Program-made: the position numbers and the translations under genes
The notes under the pieces: generated by a model
The model's database searches: none
Seen by the model: the letters and a program-made list of their open reading frames with translations, nothing else
What the model was told of the DNA's origin: nothing
Part shown: one piece after another, positions 33,581-46,400 of the stretch
How positions within the stretch are numbered: position 1 is the first letter of the stretch
How the letters are laid out: every line of letters starts with the position of its first letter
Origin: Astragalus membranaceus
Lineage: Eukaryota; Streptophyta; Magnoliopsida; Fabales; Fabaceae
Assembly (NCBI GenBank): GCA_039519185.1
Contig: CM076846.1
Span: 223,126,659-223,190,658 of the forward strand
Reading direction: 5' to 3'
DNA length: 64,000 nt

Positions 33581-34440
33581 TTTTTTTGTATTTTGGAGGT
33601 AAAATGATGAAAAGTAATTAAGTAAAATAATAATATATTATCAATATTATCTAAGAATACAATTAATATCAATTTAACATAATTTAATAATTCAAACATA
33701 CATAAGACCTTAAAATCATTAAACTTATAATTCATAAAACAAGTACATATTAAAGAAATACTATATAGAAAATATGGTACTTCTATTTAGTGGAGCGAGA
33801 ACTCTAAATAGGTTTGAGAAAAAAGTTTATTTTTTATAGGGTGATTGATTGTGATTTATTGTATATAGAATGGAAAAAAAATGATTTTTGTTGAGGATAC
33901 TTTGAACAACGATGATCAAATAATTGTAGACGTTGATGGAGCACCGGTACTTAATAAGGTTGAAAATTACTTTATCTAAATTGTTATTCTCCTTAAGTGC
34001 AAGGGTAAGGTCTAGTTGGAAAAGAATTATTGTATACACTCTCTTATTTGATACACATCGGACGCTTATGGTTGGTCAACCCCTTTGAGTCAAATTAATG
34101 ATACTTTGAAAATTGATAATGACCTTTACTAAATGAATATGACAAGGCCGGCCGACAAATATATGTGCTAGGTGGGCAAAGGATTGGACTGTTAGGCAGC
34201 CTATTTAGATCCGTGACTAATGTTTGTTTGTTAAAAAATTAACCCATAACCATGCAAAATAATTGTCAAAAATTTGAACCATTTCTTTTTAGTAGTCAAT
34301 AATTACAATCATAACGAAATGAAGTACTATAAAAAAAGAATTAAGGGCAGAAACCTTTTAGATCACATGCTGGTTAATCAATGGATCAATCATGTTACTG
34401 TAAATTGTATAAAGTGAGGAGGGAAGGTTAAATAATATAA
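33581..34440. other. no gene recognised
   Basis: AT-rich intergenic sequence. Only low-complexity frames. Confidence 0.45.
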
Positions 34441-35315
34441 GTGGACCTATCATTTTCTCTCTCTCTCTCTCTCTAATCTATGTCTATATATATGTATCTA
34501 TCTATGTGCATATACAAATGATATTCTCTTTTTACATGGTTGCTTTTTCTTCCCTTTTTTCTGCTTACTTTACAAGAGAAAGAAGAGTGTGTAGTGTGTA
34601 CAAACAAAAGTTGATGGCAATAACAAAAACATGAGCTTGGTTAAAAGCAAAGTATATACAATAAAAAAGGAAAAAGATTTTTCTGGTGCAAAGAAAGAGA
34701 AAAGAACAGAGGAAAAGACAGAAAGAGCAACGTCAGAGTAGTGTTTGTGGTTTCTGGTATTGTTGTTTTAGACAGCCTGACATACACAGAGAGAGAGAGA
34801 GAATCCCTCTTCTTATCTCATCCTCATCTTTCTCACTTTGAAAAACAAGTTCATACTATACTACTAGTGCGGTTATCCCTTAATTTTCTTTCTATATACT
34901 CCAAATATATAGATATTAAAATAAGACAAAAAATTTGTCTCTTTGGTTAGTGCCAATTTCTAACAAGTAGTAGTGGAAACTGGAAACCATCCAAGTTTAT
35001 AGTGGGGGATTAATTGTTTTGCTTTGTATAGATTATTTTATTTTATTTTTGTTTTTTGTTATTTATTTTCTCATTTTTGTTTTTATCTGCTGGGAATTAA
35101 TAAATCATGAGTTGTTGTATATCAATTATACCTCTTTAGTTTTTTCTGTTCTTTTTTCACTGAAGTCAAACTTTTTTCCTTTTATGTTGTTGTCTCCAGA
35201 TCCCAGTAGAGCAGAATTTCTTGTAACAAGAGAAGAAGAAAGAATCAGATCCATGGCCCATCATGACATGACACAAACTTAGGATTCAAAAAACCTCAAA
35301 TATAACAGAAGATTT
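34441..35315 (+). promoter_or_regulatory. upstream region and leader of the IDD gene
   Basis: Contains a CT microsatellite (34456-34475), an AG-rich leader-like stretch, and a splice-acceptor-like TTGTTGTCTCCAG at about 35199, which suggests a 5'-leader intron. A short upstream open frame lies at 35253-35282. Confidence 0.45.
35253..35282 (+). CDS. upstream open reading frame, 9 codons
   Basis: ATG GCC ... TAG (M-A-H-H-D-M-T-Q-T) ends 33 nt before the IDD start codon. CCATGG is a favourable initiation context. If the leader is transcribed as predicted it could reduce main-frame translation. Regulatory effect is inference. Confidence 0.45.
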   Translation: MAHHDMTQT

Positions 35316-36380
35316 ATGATGTTTCAACAGCAGCAATCAGTTGAAGAAAACATGTCTATTTTAACCTGTGCATCTGGTGAAGCTAGTGCTAATTCCTCAG
35401 CCAACAGAACTGAAACTCATGAGCCTCCAGCTAAAAAAAAGAGAAACCTTCCAGGCAACCCAGGTTTCATGTCTCGTAATCTCTTCTCTATTCAAAGTTT
35501 GTTTAATAATTAATATCTTGTGTATCTGAATTGAGTTTCTGTCTTATTGTTTTTTAGATCCTGAAGCTGAAGTTATTGCCTTATCACCAAAGACACTTAT
35601 GGCGACAAATAGGTTCATATGTGAGATCTGTAACAAAGGATTTCAAAGAGATCAAAATCTTCAACTTCATAGGAGAGGTCATAACTTACCATGGAATCTG
35701 AAGAAGAGAACAAGTAAGGAGATAAGGAAGAAAGTGTATGTGTGTCCAGAAACAACTTGTGTCCACCATGAACCATCAAGGGCTCTAGGGGATCTAACTG
35801 GTATCAAGAAGCACTTCTGTAGAAAGCACGGTGAGAAGACGTGGAAATGTGATAAGTGCTCTAAGAAGTATGCAGTTCAATCGGATTGGAAAGCTCATTT
35901 CAAGACTTGTGGCACTAGAGAGTACAAATGTGACTGTGGAACACTTTTCTCAAGGTAACTAACTTATACCATTACATTACAAATCATGACATGTAATTTG
36001 TAATTTTGTATCCTATAGGTTGATACACTTTGACAGAATATTCACATCATTTTTTTTTCTTAACAAGATGAGTTCAATACATTGATATTCATGCTAAGAA
36101 TTCTATGATACTTGTGAGTTTTGTTGGATGTGATATCTACCCGGTAAAATTAGTACTATATTTAAATTTATTTTAAAATAGTTAAAAATAAAAATGACAT
36201 GCTATTGAGTGATTCAATATTGGATATCATACTCAACAAAACTCAATGGATATCGAAGCAACCAGATTCTTCTCCTAGCTCTTTAGAGTAGCACATCCTT
36301 GAGAGAGAAAGAGTGGAAAGAAATTGTGGTATGGAAAGACTGAAAAAATGAATTATATTATAGTTAATTAGTTACACACC

Positions 36381-36417
<37 letters not shown>

Positions 36418-37260
36418 TTGTGGACTGTTGTAATGTAATGATATTTGTATTTTTGTGTGTGTTTGCTTATGAGTTTCAGGAGGGACAGTTTCATAACACA
36501 CAGAGCTTTCTGTGATGCATTAGCAGAAGAGAATTCAAGAAGCAACAACAATAACATACTTGTTCCTAGTCCTTCTCCAACTCCACAACAATCAAACTCT
36601 CTCCAAACTGATCAATATTTCCAATTAAAGAAAGAACATGAAAATTTCAGCTTCTTAAATCCAGAAAACATACCACCTTGGCTTGGTCAACAACCCACCA
36701 TTGACTCATCATCATCAATTTTCTCTCCAAATGAAAACCCTAACCCTAGAGTTGGTCCCACTCTCCCTGCAGCCTACCAAACAGCTGCTTCACCTCACAT
36801 GTCAGCTACAGCATTGTTACAGAAAGCAGCTGAGATGGGTGCAACCATGATGGGGACCCACCACACCCACCAACAACAGCAACAGCATGCTCACGTGTCT
36901 GCTGCTGACTCAGCTCAGCTTGGGAATAAAGCTGCTCCTGCTTCTCCCTCAGGTCCAGGTGTTTCCTCATCTTTCCTTCACCATGCTATCATCAACTCTT
37001 TCTCTTCTTCTGTTGGCTTTGATGGAACTTCTTTTGAGGATACTTTTGCTGCTGGGAATATTCTCACTTCAAACAATGATGATCATATTTCCATCACCAC
37101 CACAGATGATGGTGGAAATGATGGTTTTACTAGAGATTTTTTGAGTCTTAGATCACTCTCTCATACTGATATTCTCACCTTTGCTGGTATGGGAAACTGT
37201 ATGAACTCTTCACAGTCCCATCTTCCACAAAACCAATCCCAAAAGCAGTGGCATGGTTAG
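35316..37260 (+). CDS. INDETERMINATE-domain (IDD) C2H2 transcription factor
   Basis: Three exons, 35316-35463, 35558-35954 and 36480-37260, with GT-AG introns and consistent phase, give 441 aa. The ID domain is intact: nuclear-localisation K-K-K-R-N-L-P-G-N-P; zinc finger 1 (C71/C74/H87/H91); long finger 2 (C112/C117/H135/H140); CCHC finger 3 (C147/C150/H163/C167); finger 4 (C174/C176/H189/C193). The C-terminal half has the family motifs M-S-A-T-A-L-L-Q-K-A-A-E-M-G-A-T (exon 3) and T-R-D-F-L-S-L-R with L-S-H-T-D-I-L-T-F-A-G-M near the end, plus I-P-P-W-L-G. IDD proteins bind DNA in the nucleus, often with GRAS/DELLA partners. The exact clade (IDD4/5-like is possible) was not resolved. Start is the first of two adjacent ATGs. 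A GA microsatellite lies in intron 2 (36383-36412). Confidence 0.95.
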
Positions 37261-37702
37261 GGTAATGGTATATCGTTTTTTTTTCTTTCATAAACTTGAC
37301 TTTATTCTGTCTTTCTTTACAATTCAACTTTTTGTTTGTAATATTGTCAATCTTCCCAAAGGGAAGCTACTTTCAGGAGGTTAATAATTTCATTTCCTAT
37401 TATATATATGTAGTTATTTTACAAAATATGCATGACCTTCATCATAATGTTAAGTTTTGTAATGCAATTGATGTAATTCGAACTTGTTCATAGATTAGAA
37501 TATAAAACTTGAATGTTTTCATATATTATGTATAAAACTCTAGTTTTTCTCTTGTAAATAACGCCCAGAAAAAATGGCAAAGTCGACTTCGACTTTGTTA
37601 GGCCGTATATTTTTCGTGGCTGCCCAGATTCACACTCACAATTTTCACTTTATGTGTGATTTCTTTTGTTATTGTATGCACAGTATTCATCAACTTTGCC
37701 CG
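37261..37702. other. 3' flank of the IDD gene
   Basis: Probable 3' UTR and intergenic sequence. No other gene seen. Confidence 0.5.
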
Positions 37703-37862
37703 TGACTAATCTACGTCGGTCGGCCACGTGTACCTAGTTTTTGTCGGTCTGTGTAGTTCTCTCCTTCCAATAGAGTTTATTTGCGACACTTAAAGACTCG
37801 GACGTGAGACCTTTAGGGTGGAATTGAAACTGAATTACCACTCGGACGAATCCTTGTATGAG
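37703..37862 (-). mobile_element. SINE copy, diverged
   Basis: Same family as the SINE at 10812-11024: shared GACTAATCTACG, GGCCACG, GTAGTTCTC, GAGACCTT.GGGTGG and TTACCACT.GGAC blocks in order. Lacks a clear tail and target duplication. Confidence 0.6.
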
Positions 37863-39164
37863 TTTAAGTGATGTTTGTCACTCCATTCATAGAGAAATAT
37901 ACGTAGATCGATGGTTAGGGATTGAGATTAAGTGCAGCCAAGTAAATGGTGCAGACAATGCAACTCCATCTTTACTGTTTAGTGTGAATAATGTGATTTA
38001 TGGTGGGATAATATCTATAAACTAATACAGTTTAATGATTGAATAATGTAATTTTGACAAAAACAAGAAAAAGTGAACGTGTGCCTCAAAACTGATAAAG
38101 TGTTTCTTCCATTTGTAGAATGGAGTGATGCCTTTTTTAACTATAAATTTGGATTCAACTTAATATTCTTTTCTGACATCAGTTTGTCTTTTTGTAATTT
38201 CTTGCCATTGGATTCAAAGTTGAAGGATGGATGTCGTGATAGGAATAACATGATCAGTCTTTATCGCGCTTTCTTTGTCTTTTTTTATTTCGTAGTCCAT
38301 TAATAATTCAGCTTTACAGATCGATCGAGGTTAAAAAAGAAAGTATATCCGTCGTATTTTCCTTTCCTTTTCCACCTACTTTTTCCTAACATGAAGATAT
38401 CTAACTAAAAACATTCAGTTGAGATGATCATTCAATTCACCAAAATTCCTAAGAAGCTAATTATTACAAGATAAATGAGTTCATGCATGCGCTGTGAGAC
38501 TTATATATCAATGTTGAATTGAAGTATCCTTTCGGATTAAATCTGTTGTTTGATGCACCATTGAAAGGGAACATATTAATGAACGAGTAATTTTAATGTG
38601 GACACAAATACTGTGTGTCAAAATGATGCGTCAAAATGTTTTGTGTCCACGTAAGAATTACTTTTAATGAACTATTTTTTTGGTTTTAGACTTTTAGTCA
38701 ATTTTGCGCGACTTCTTTCTCTAATTGAACTTAATAACCATTTTCAGTTTGTCATTAGGTTGGGATTCTCTAACTATGAGATTCTTAGAGCATCCATAAT
38801 AGAACATTTGAGTATTTAAATAGGTCTCACATATACAAATTACTCATTTATAATTTTTTAATAGTAGTACTTAATAAGCACTTCATCTCTCCAAATCCCA
38901 ACAAAATTTACTAAGTGGGTCACTTTAGCTAAAAACTTTTTATCATTACACTTTTTATAATTCCATGCGCCACAGGAGAGAGAAGATTTCCTAGTATTAC
39001 TTCTGTCCCATATTATATGACGTTTTTGTCATTTCAAACAAAATTAATAAATGTAGTTAATTTTGTATGGGAAATAGAAATTACGAGTTACTTTATAAAA
39101 TTATTCCTCATTAATGACATGGGGAAGATAAATTAATATGGAAAACGGCTTAGCTTACTAAGCA
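37863..39164. other. no gene recognised
   Basis: AT-rich intergenic sequence. A Stowaway-like end (TCTGTCCCATATTATATGACG, about 39003) without a clear partner lies near the right edge. Confidence 0.4.
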
Positions 39165-39880
39165 CACTAGCGCGGAAAAGACATTTAGTATCAGTTATTT
39201 TGGACATTTAGCATCGGTTATTTGTCGATGCTAAATGTCGCGATGCTAAAAGTGAGACATTAACCGATGCTAAATGTCACACTTAGCATCGGGTGTTTAA
39301 ATAGCCGATGTTAAATGTCCATTTCATCACTCTTTTTGATGCCTGAAAACGATATTTAGTATCGGTTATTTGAACAAAGTTATTGACTCATCATCCGATG
39401 CTAAGATCAAATCAGAACAAAGTTATTGACTCACCAACATATGCTCCCATGCCTCACGCTCTTCATCCTTCAACCTCCACATTTCTGAATAACGATCTTG
39501 CTTTGTCTGCCTTGAATCTCGTGCAGCTTCTAAGCCTTCCAAAAAGATGGTGTGTTAGGGTTTTGTGAAGTACACAAAAAATGAAATCTGGAAGAAATAG
39601 GAAAAATGAAAATGAAAACTAACCTAAAAAACTGAGATCGAAGGAGAGAGCATAAAGGAGAACCAGATCAGAAGATCAAGGCTCAGCCATGGCTGAAACG
39701 AAATTCGCGTGCGAGAGGGAGAAAGTTAGAGAGTGCACGCGACAGCGAGAGAGAAATATGCGCTGAAAGAGGGAAAGCACGAGAGAGAGAGAGAAGAGCA
39801 AGAAGAGAGCTTACCGTAAATGGAGAAAGAAGAGCTGAGAACGAGAGTTGAGAGTTAAGAGCTGAGAACGAGAACGAGAT

Positions 39881-39913
<33 letters not shown>

Positions 39914-40310
39914 AGACGAGAGCTGAGAGCAGCGATGGCGATGGCGAGGACGAGGACGAGGATGGCAATGGCGAGGAAGGCAACGAGTGTTGACGGCGTG
40001 GATTTGTTCAGAGAGTGAGAGAACAAGAGTGACAAGAGTGAGAGAACGAGAGTTTTGAGAGTGAGAGTTCAAAGAGTTAGTATAGGAGAACACGTGACTT
40101 TAGAAATAAGAGGGACCTTTAGCATCGGTTGTTTGTACAACCAATGCTAAATGTGTTAGCCATACACATTTAACATCGGTTGTTTAAACAACCGATGCTA
40201 AATGTAGGCGCGAAAATTGAAAACTTCAATTTAATTGCAAAATTGCCACCACGTCTACATTTAGCATCGGCTGTTCAAACAACTGTTGCTAAATGGTGCT
40301 TTCTAAAGTC
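39165..40310. mobile_element. CACTA-like element with TTAGCATCGGTTG repeats
   Basis: Starts CACTAGCGCGGAAAAG and has direct and inverted copies of TTTAGCATCGGTTGTTT at both sides (39175-39375 and 40110-40300), the subterminal layout of CACTA elements. The interior (39600-40080) is purine-rich GAGAGTTGAGAGTT tandem sequence. The expected right-hand TAGTG was not found, so the right end is decayed or missed. Confidence 0.6.
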
Positions 40311-40469
40311 AATTTTGCACTAATTGTATTTTGTTTAGTTTTCCTTACTAAATTCGTTACAGCCCGTTGGATCAGTATTCCTTTAATAAATTTTAATCTA
40401 AGGGACAATGTTTAACGAGGGCATATTTGTCTTTTTACCCTTTTGAGTTTGATCACGCATCACGCAATA

Positions 40470-40725
40470 GAGACGCAAGTTCTTCGTTCACGTTCACATC
40501 TGCGCGCGCAACCTTCATCAAGCACTCCGGCAACGATCACTTTCCGGCAACCATCACGCACTCCGGCAACGATCTCGCACGCGAACGAAGCTTTTCTCAC
40601 GCAACCGTTCACTCATCTCTGTTCAACGCATTCGTTCACATCTCCGCGCGCAACCGTTCATCAAGCACTCCGACAACGATCACTTTCTGGCAACCATCAC
40701 GCACTCCGGCAACGATCTCACTAAC
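40470..40725. repeat. tandem duplication, about 140-bp period
   Basis: Two copies of a block running from CGTTCACATCT through GCGCGCAACC, AAGCACTCCG, CAACGATCAC and CACGCACTCCGGCAACG. GC-rich relative to surroundings; adjoins the left side of the large MULE and may be its leader region. Confidence 0.7.
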
Positions 40726-41094
40726 ACGCAAACAGAAGCGCACACCACCAGTGAACCAGGGAGAAACAGCAAACACACAATGCTTTGAAAACTTTGCCTT
40801 CTTCTCATTTGGTTTCTCACTTCTATTGTTCATCTTCGTTTAACTTCTGGTATTCTCTTCTTTCGTTTATCACCATAATTCAATTCTTTACTATTACTTT
40901 ATTATTTTATTATAATTCATTTGTGTTATTATCTAATTTGGTCTTTTCTCGTCTGAATTTACTTCGTTTATGTATTCGTTGATTCTCCTTTTGTAATTTG
41001 TATCACTTGATTTCCTATGTTTCTCACTCGCAGACTTCAATTTGAATTTCAGTGTTAATTGGATTCCTGGAAGTGTTTTTCCACAGATATCATT

Positions 41095-41212
41095 CTGGTT
41101 AGTGGCCACTCACCATAGAATTGTTTAGGACTGGTTAGTGGCCACAACCACAGATTGTACAATTGTGGTTATTACTTGTTAGATTGATAATGTGGTTCTA
41201 TTGGAAATAATA
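41095..41212 (+). repeat. MULE left inverted arm
   Basis: Contains two variants of palindrome GGTTAGTGGCCACTAACC, then CAGATTGTACAATTGTGG and TTATTACTTGTTAGATTG; complemented in the right arm. Confidence 0.8.
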
Positions 41213-41601
41213 GTATTAAGAGTTACAATTTAATACTATTATTTCCAATTGAATCAGAAGCAGAATTCTGTGGTATGAGTGATTTACGATTGCGCACAAC
41301 TCCGATTTACGATTTTCATCTCCATACTGAGAAATCGTTGTATGAGCGATTTTCATTTCTATGGTGGCGATTTTCTTTAATTTCTGTTATAAGAATTCAA
41401 GACGTAAGTCGTTTTTATTAGGTTTGATTGAGTTAAAGAGCGATTGAGCTAATAAGAATTCTGTGATTGAGTTAATGAGCGATTTTCATTTCTATAAGTC
41501 GTTTTCCTTATTTGAATTTTCATTCATTCATTCCGTAAGTCATTTTTCTACATCACAAAACCAATTCACGCAACCTCCACGCATAAGTCATTTTTCTGCA
41601 G

Positions 41602-43425
41602 ATTTCAATATGCTCGGAGTTGATGAACATGGTGAAGCAATCAGCTTTTCACGTTTACTTGCTCGTAAGTCGCTTGTTGCTTTGTAATCTATCTCTATTA
41701 CGGTGTTGGTCTCAGTTTTAGTAATGCATTGTTTTAACCTTTTTGGTACTTATCTGTGGTTAGTGGCCACTAACCAGTGTTGTGCATATCTGTGGTTAGT
41801 GGCCACTAACTATTGTGGTACGAATTTGTGGTTATTGCCACTTACTACATTGTATTTCTTTATTGCAATTCAGAATTGTCATGGTCAGGATGAAAATCTC
41901 ACTAATATGGTTGTTTCAGGTTCTTAACTTATAATTGTTAAATTCTTTGATTTTAACTTTTTAAAATTTGTGTAACCATATATGTGTTCATGTATGGTTC
42001 GAGGTACTAACCATATATGTGTACTATTATGTTTAGTGTTATCTGACATTGCCTTCCTATGCTTAGCTGATTCATTTTTTCGTTTCCTTTATAATGTTTG
42101 CATAGATTCAAGTACCAATGTCGGATGTCACGATGACGAACTCGATGAAGTTGTGGTTGCAGGTTGCGTGCTGATTTGTTATTATATAATAAATATATTT
42201 TTATGATGTTGTTTGATGGATATTGATTATTTTTACTTGGTTTTTACAGGGGTTACTCATCATCCTTCAGATGTTAATTCTTGGAAAGATCTTGTTTTTC
42301 ACACAGAGTTGGATGCATATGCTTTTTACAGGTCTTATGCCAAATATTTGGGTTTCACCATTAAGAAGGCAAATGTGTATCGCGATAGCAAGAATAAAAA
42401 GACTGATATCCCTCACTATCTGAATATGATGTGTCACAAACAAGGTTTTAAGATTCGCAAGGAGGTTTTGCATAAAAGGAAAGATACGCGGACGGGTTGT
42501 TTGGCGACAATGAAGCTTAAGATGGATCCTCACAAGGGTGGGTATGTTATTACCAAGTGGTATGATGATCACAATCATCCTTTGATCGATGTTGACAAGA
42601 GGCACTTCTTGCCACTTAATAGAACTATCACGGAACAGCAGAAAGATGTTATATCCAATTATTTGGCATCTGGGATATCAGCGAGGGCTACATATGACTG
42701 TATGGCCCGGGCTGCTGGTGGTGTTGAAAATCTTAGTACGCAATGATTTGAAGAATCACTTGTCTGCTATCAAGGCGAAGGCATTGCAACCTGGAGAGGC
42801 TACTGTGTTGCAAGCGTGGTTTAGGCAGCAGGCATTGGTTAGGCCTGGTTTTTACTACGACATTCAAGTCGATGAAGACGAGACAATTTCTTCAATTTTC
42901 TGGGTTGATTTTGTCATGCGGGCCGATTATGCATTTTTTGGTGATTTCGTCAGCTTTGACACAACTTACCGAACTAACAAGGACTACAGGCCCCTTGGTA
43001 TGTCCTTTGCTAAATTGTTTCATCACTGCACTAACCTTTAATGTTCTTCCGTGTGGTTATCATTCACTAACCATCTTTGGGTGTATTTATGGTTAATTAA
43101 TCATAAGTAATGTTTTCGAACTAATTGTTACTTCTATGTATTTTCAGGTATTTTTGTTGGCTTTAATCACCATAAAGGTACTTGCGTGTTTGGTGGCGCG
43201 TTGCTTTATGATGAAACCACCGCAACTTTCAAGTGGTTGTTCGAGACTTTTATTAAATGCATGAATGGAAAGAAACCGGAGACCTTTATGACAGATCAAG
43301 CACCTGCAATTGCTGCTGGTGTTCGTGAGGTTTTCCCCAATGTTTTTCATGCTTTATGTTCTTGGCACATCAAGCAAAATGCCACTAAGAGACTTGGTGC
43401 TAGGGCCGCTACTAATGTTACATAA
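41602..43425 (+). pseudogene. MULE transposase (FAR1 domain plus MULE core), truncated
   Basis: Small upstream exons (about 41602-41664, 41874-41919, 42106-42162) lead to 42250-42997 and 43148-43425, with a GT-AG intron between the last two. A FAR1 DNA-binding domain (W-K-D-L-V-F-H-T-E-L-D-A-Y-A-F-Y; C-L-A-T-M-K; W-Y-D-D-H-N-H-P-L) precedes the MULE catalytic core (F-V-S-F-D-T-T-Y-R-T-N; F-M-T-D-Q-A-P-A-I-A-A-G-V; H-A-L-C-S-W-H). A frameshift occurs near 42735. The protein ends at N-V-T before the third catalytic acidic residue and SWIM domain, so it cannot be an active transposase. Confidence 0.85.
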
Positions 43426-43489
43426 AAAAGAAATTAAAAAATTAAGTAAATGTGTATTATACAAATTCATATACGCTTTCAAATAAATA

Positions 43490-46400
43490 CTTTACCCAGC
43501 ATTCTTGAGCGGCACGCACGTGGCATCAACCGGGCTAACATAGATGATAAGTTGTTTGTCCTCATCAGAATTGTGAGGCACATAAGGAGATGACAACTTA
43601 ACACCTGTAGCGACCGAAAAATCCGGAGGAGGGATTCTTCGTTGTTTTTGAACAATGGAGCCGCCATCAATATTTATTTTTAGGGAAACATTGAAAAAAC
43701 CTTTTGTTTTTAGGTTCGGGGGTCGATTAAGCGCGGGGAAGGTACTAGCACCCCGCAACATCCTAAAAAGGTTACCTTTTAATTTAATGTGTAGAAAAAT
43801 TAGTTTAAAGAAAACATTTTAATTTACCCTTTTTGTTATTTGCAAAAAAACGGAAAGGAAGACTTAATAAAAATTTTAGTTTTTTGCGCTTGACAGGAGT
43901 GGGCCCCCGCTCCTACGTATCTCCGGGTGCGATGGAGAAATCAAAGCTACGTAGTTCTCGGATAGAAAATATTTGTGTGTTGGTATTTTTTATTTTTGAA
44001 AAGTTTGCGAAAACTAGAGGCCGTTCATGGTGACCAAACAGATAAATCCAGAGTGGTCGTCATTAATGGCTTATTCGGAAAAGAAGGTATTTACAGCGTT
44101 CAAACGGGCGGGGCCCAGAGTGACTGTTATAAATACCCGGTTTGTGATCGAGCGTTTCGTTCGAAAAAATGCTTACTGGGAAGCGTGATTTTTTTTAGAA
44201 AAAGGGAGTTGAGATTACGTTTGTTTTCTATTAATTGAAAATTTCTTGAAGTTTAGGCGGGTGTTTGCGATGATCAAACGAATAAATTCAGAGTGATTAC
44301 CGCTACTAATCCGCTGTGAAAAAAAAAGAAGGTTAGTCCTAACGGTCAAACAAGCTAGGCTCAGAGTGACCATTAGTAACAACCTATTTTTTGTGTGAGT
44401 ATGGTTGTTTGAAATAAAGAAAAATGATTTGAAAGCATTATGGGGTGAATAAAAGCGGAATGGGTGGTAGTAAAAAAAAGGAGGCACAATTAGCAACAAG
44501 GAGTGTTGTATCAAAAATGGGGGGTGTGAACAGTGAGACCAAATCGTTTTTTATGAACTAGGTTGTGTTTAAAAAGATGGGCTTGTAGTAAAAAAAAATG
44601 GATGGGTTTGCTGTCAAAAAGGGTACTGTATTACTAAAAACGTGGGGGTGCAATTAACATAGGAGTTTAAATCTAAAAACAAGGGTTGTATTATCAGAAC
44701 CTGGGGGGTGTCAATAGCGTTTTGACGCTAAAAAGAAAAATGGTTGCCGGGGGTGCAAATAGCGTTTTGACGCTAAAAAGAAAAATGGTTGTCGGGGGTG
44801 CAAATAGCGTTTTGACGCTAAAAACGGTTGATCAATTTATTTTTACTTTTTTGCTATTTGACTAAATTACTCTTCATCCTTTTTTGGGGAAAATGATTAT
44901 TATTATTACCCTTTTTTTTTTTAAAAAGGGATAGTGATATTAGTATTTGTTTTAAAAAAACATTTTTTTTAGTGTTTTAAAAAGGCTTTATTTAATCCGA
45001 AAATAAGCAATATTTAAATAAAACAACAATTTTTTAATATGTACAAAAACAGCAATTTTTTATAAATGAAAGAAAAACAGCAACTATTTTAATTAAAAAC
45101 AGCAACAATTAATATCAAAAACAGCAATAAAAATATATAAAAAACAGCAGCAAATCAATATATAAAAGCAACAATAAAAACAGCAATAAAAATATATAAA
45201 AAACAGCAGCAAAAATATAAGAAAAAAAAGCAACAAATATGAAAATAAAAACAACAACAAATATATAAAATAAACAAATAAATATATATGAAAAAAAACA
45301 GAATTACGAAAATAATAAACAAAATAACAATATGAAATTACAAAAATTACATCACATAAAATGACTTGAACAATAATGGAAAAATACCAATGACTTTTCT
45401 GGAGAGTGAATCTTCCTCCTCCAATCCTCACATAATGAACAACAAAAAAATCTTAAAGAAGGTGTTTAAAATACAAAAACGAAGAGGAAGCAAGAGAAAT
45501 GAAACTCTCAAGCTCTCACACTTCCATGACTTGTTCTACGAAATTTTCCCCCGCCGTTTTTTTTATTTTTCCTCTTCGTTTCCCCCTAGCCAAAAACCGT
45601 AGCCCCTTCTAAGGTAAGGACCCCTATTTATACAAAAAATTTGCTTCCTTCGTTTTCCTTCTTCATCAACTTGCACAGTAATTTTCTGACATGATATGGG
45701 GGCTTGGGGGTAGTTGTTGAAGGGGAAAATAAAAAATGAAAATATGTGAGATGAGGGGAGAGGAGAGTATGCGAAGGTATGGGCATGGAGAAGGTGAGAA
45801 ATGATGGTTTGTGTTTGGTGAAAGAAAGGGGGACCCGTGGGTGTGTGTGAGTGAGGAGAGGAAGGTTAAGTGTTGTGTTGTGTGTGATGGAGAAAGAAAG
45901 AGAAAATGAAGGTTGAGTGTGTGAGAGGGAGAGTGAGGTCGTAGGAGGGAAGAGGAAGAAAGAAAGTGAAGTGTGTGTTGTGTGAAGTGATTGAAGTGTG
46001 AGATTGGGGAGAGAGAGGGATGGAGCCGTTGGGAGGGAGAGAGAAAGAGAGGGTTGCGTGTGTGGGGAATAGGGAAAGAGAAATATGGGGAAGAGGGAAG
46101 TGTGTGGGAAAAGGAAAGAAAATACAAGTTTCAAGGCATGGAAAGTGGGGAGTGGGTCGAATAAGGAGGGAAAGAATGGGGAGTGAATTTGGCCACAATT
46201 TAGGGCTAGGGGGGAATTGGATGTGGACATTTTTTAGGGTAAAGGGGGGGTGGCCGAATTAGGGTTAGGAGATGAGGGAAATTAGGGTTTTGGTGAGTTG
46301 GGTTGGGTTATGGGTTGGATATGGGTCATGGGTTGGGTGGAGGAGTGTGAGGGTGAATTGGGCTAGGGTTTAGGAATTGGGTTGGGTTTTAGATGGCCCA

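Noticed and set aside
39683..40093. 136-codon minus-strand frame
   Set aside because: GAGAGTTGAGAGTT repeats inside a CACTA-like element; low complexity.
45628..46230. 200-codon minus-strand frame rich in Ser, Pro, His and Leu
   Set aside because: Purine-rich simple sequence inside the solo LTR opens several overlapping frames at once; no domain.
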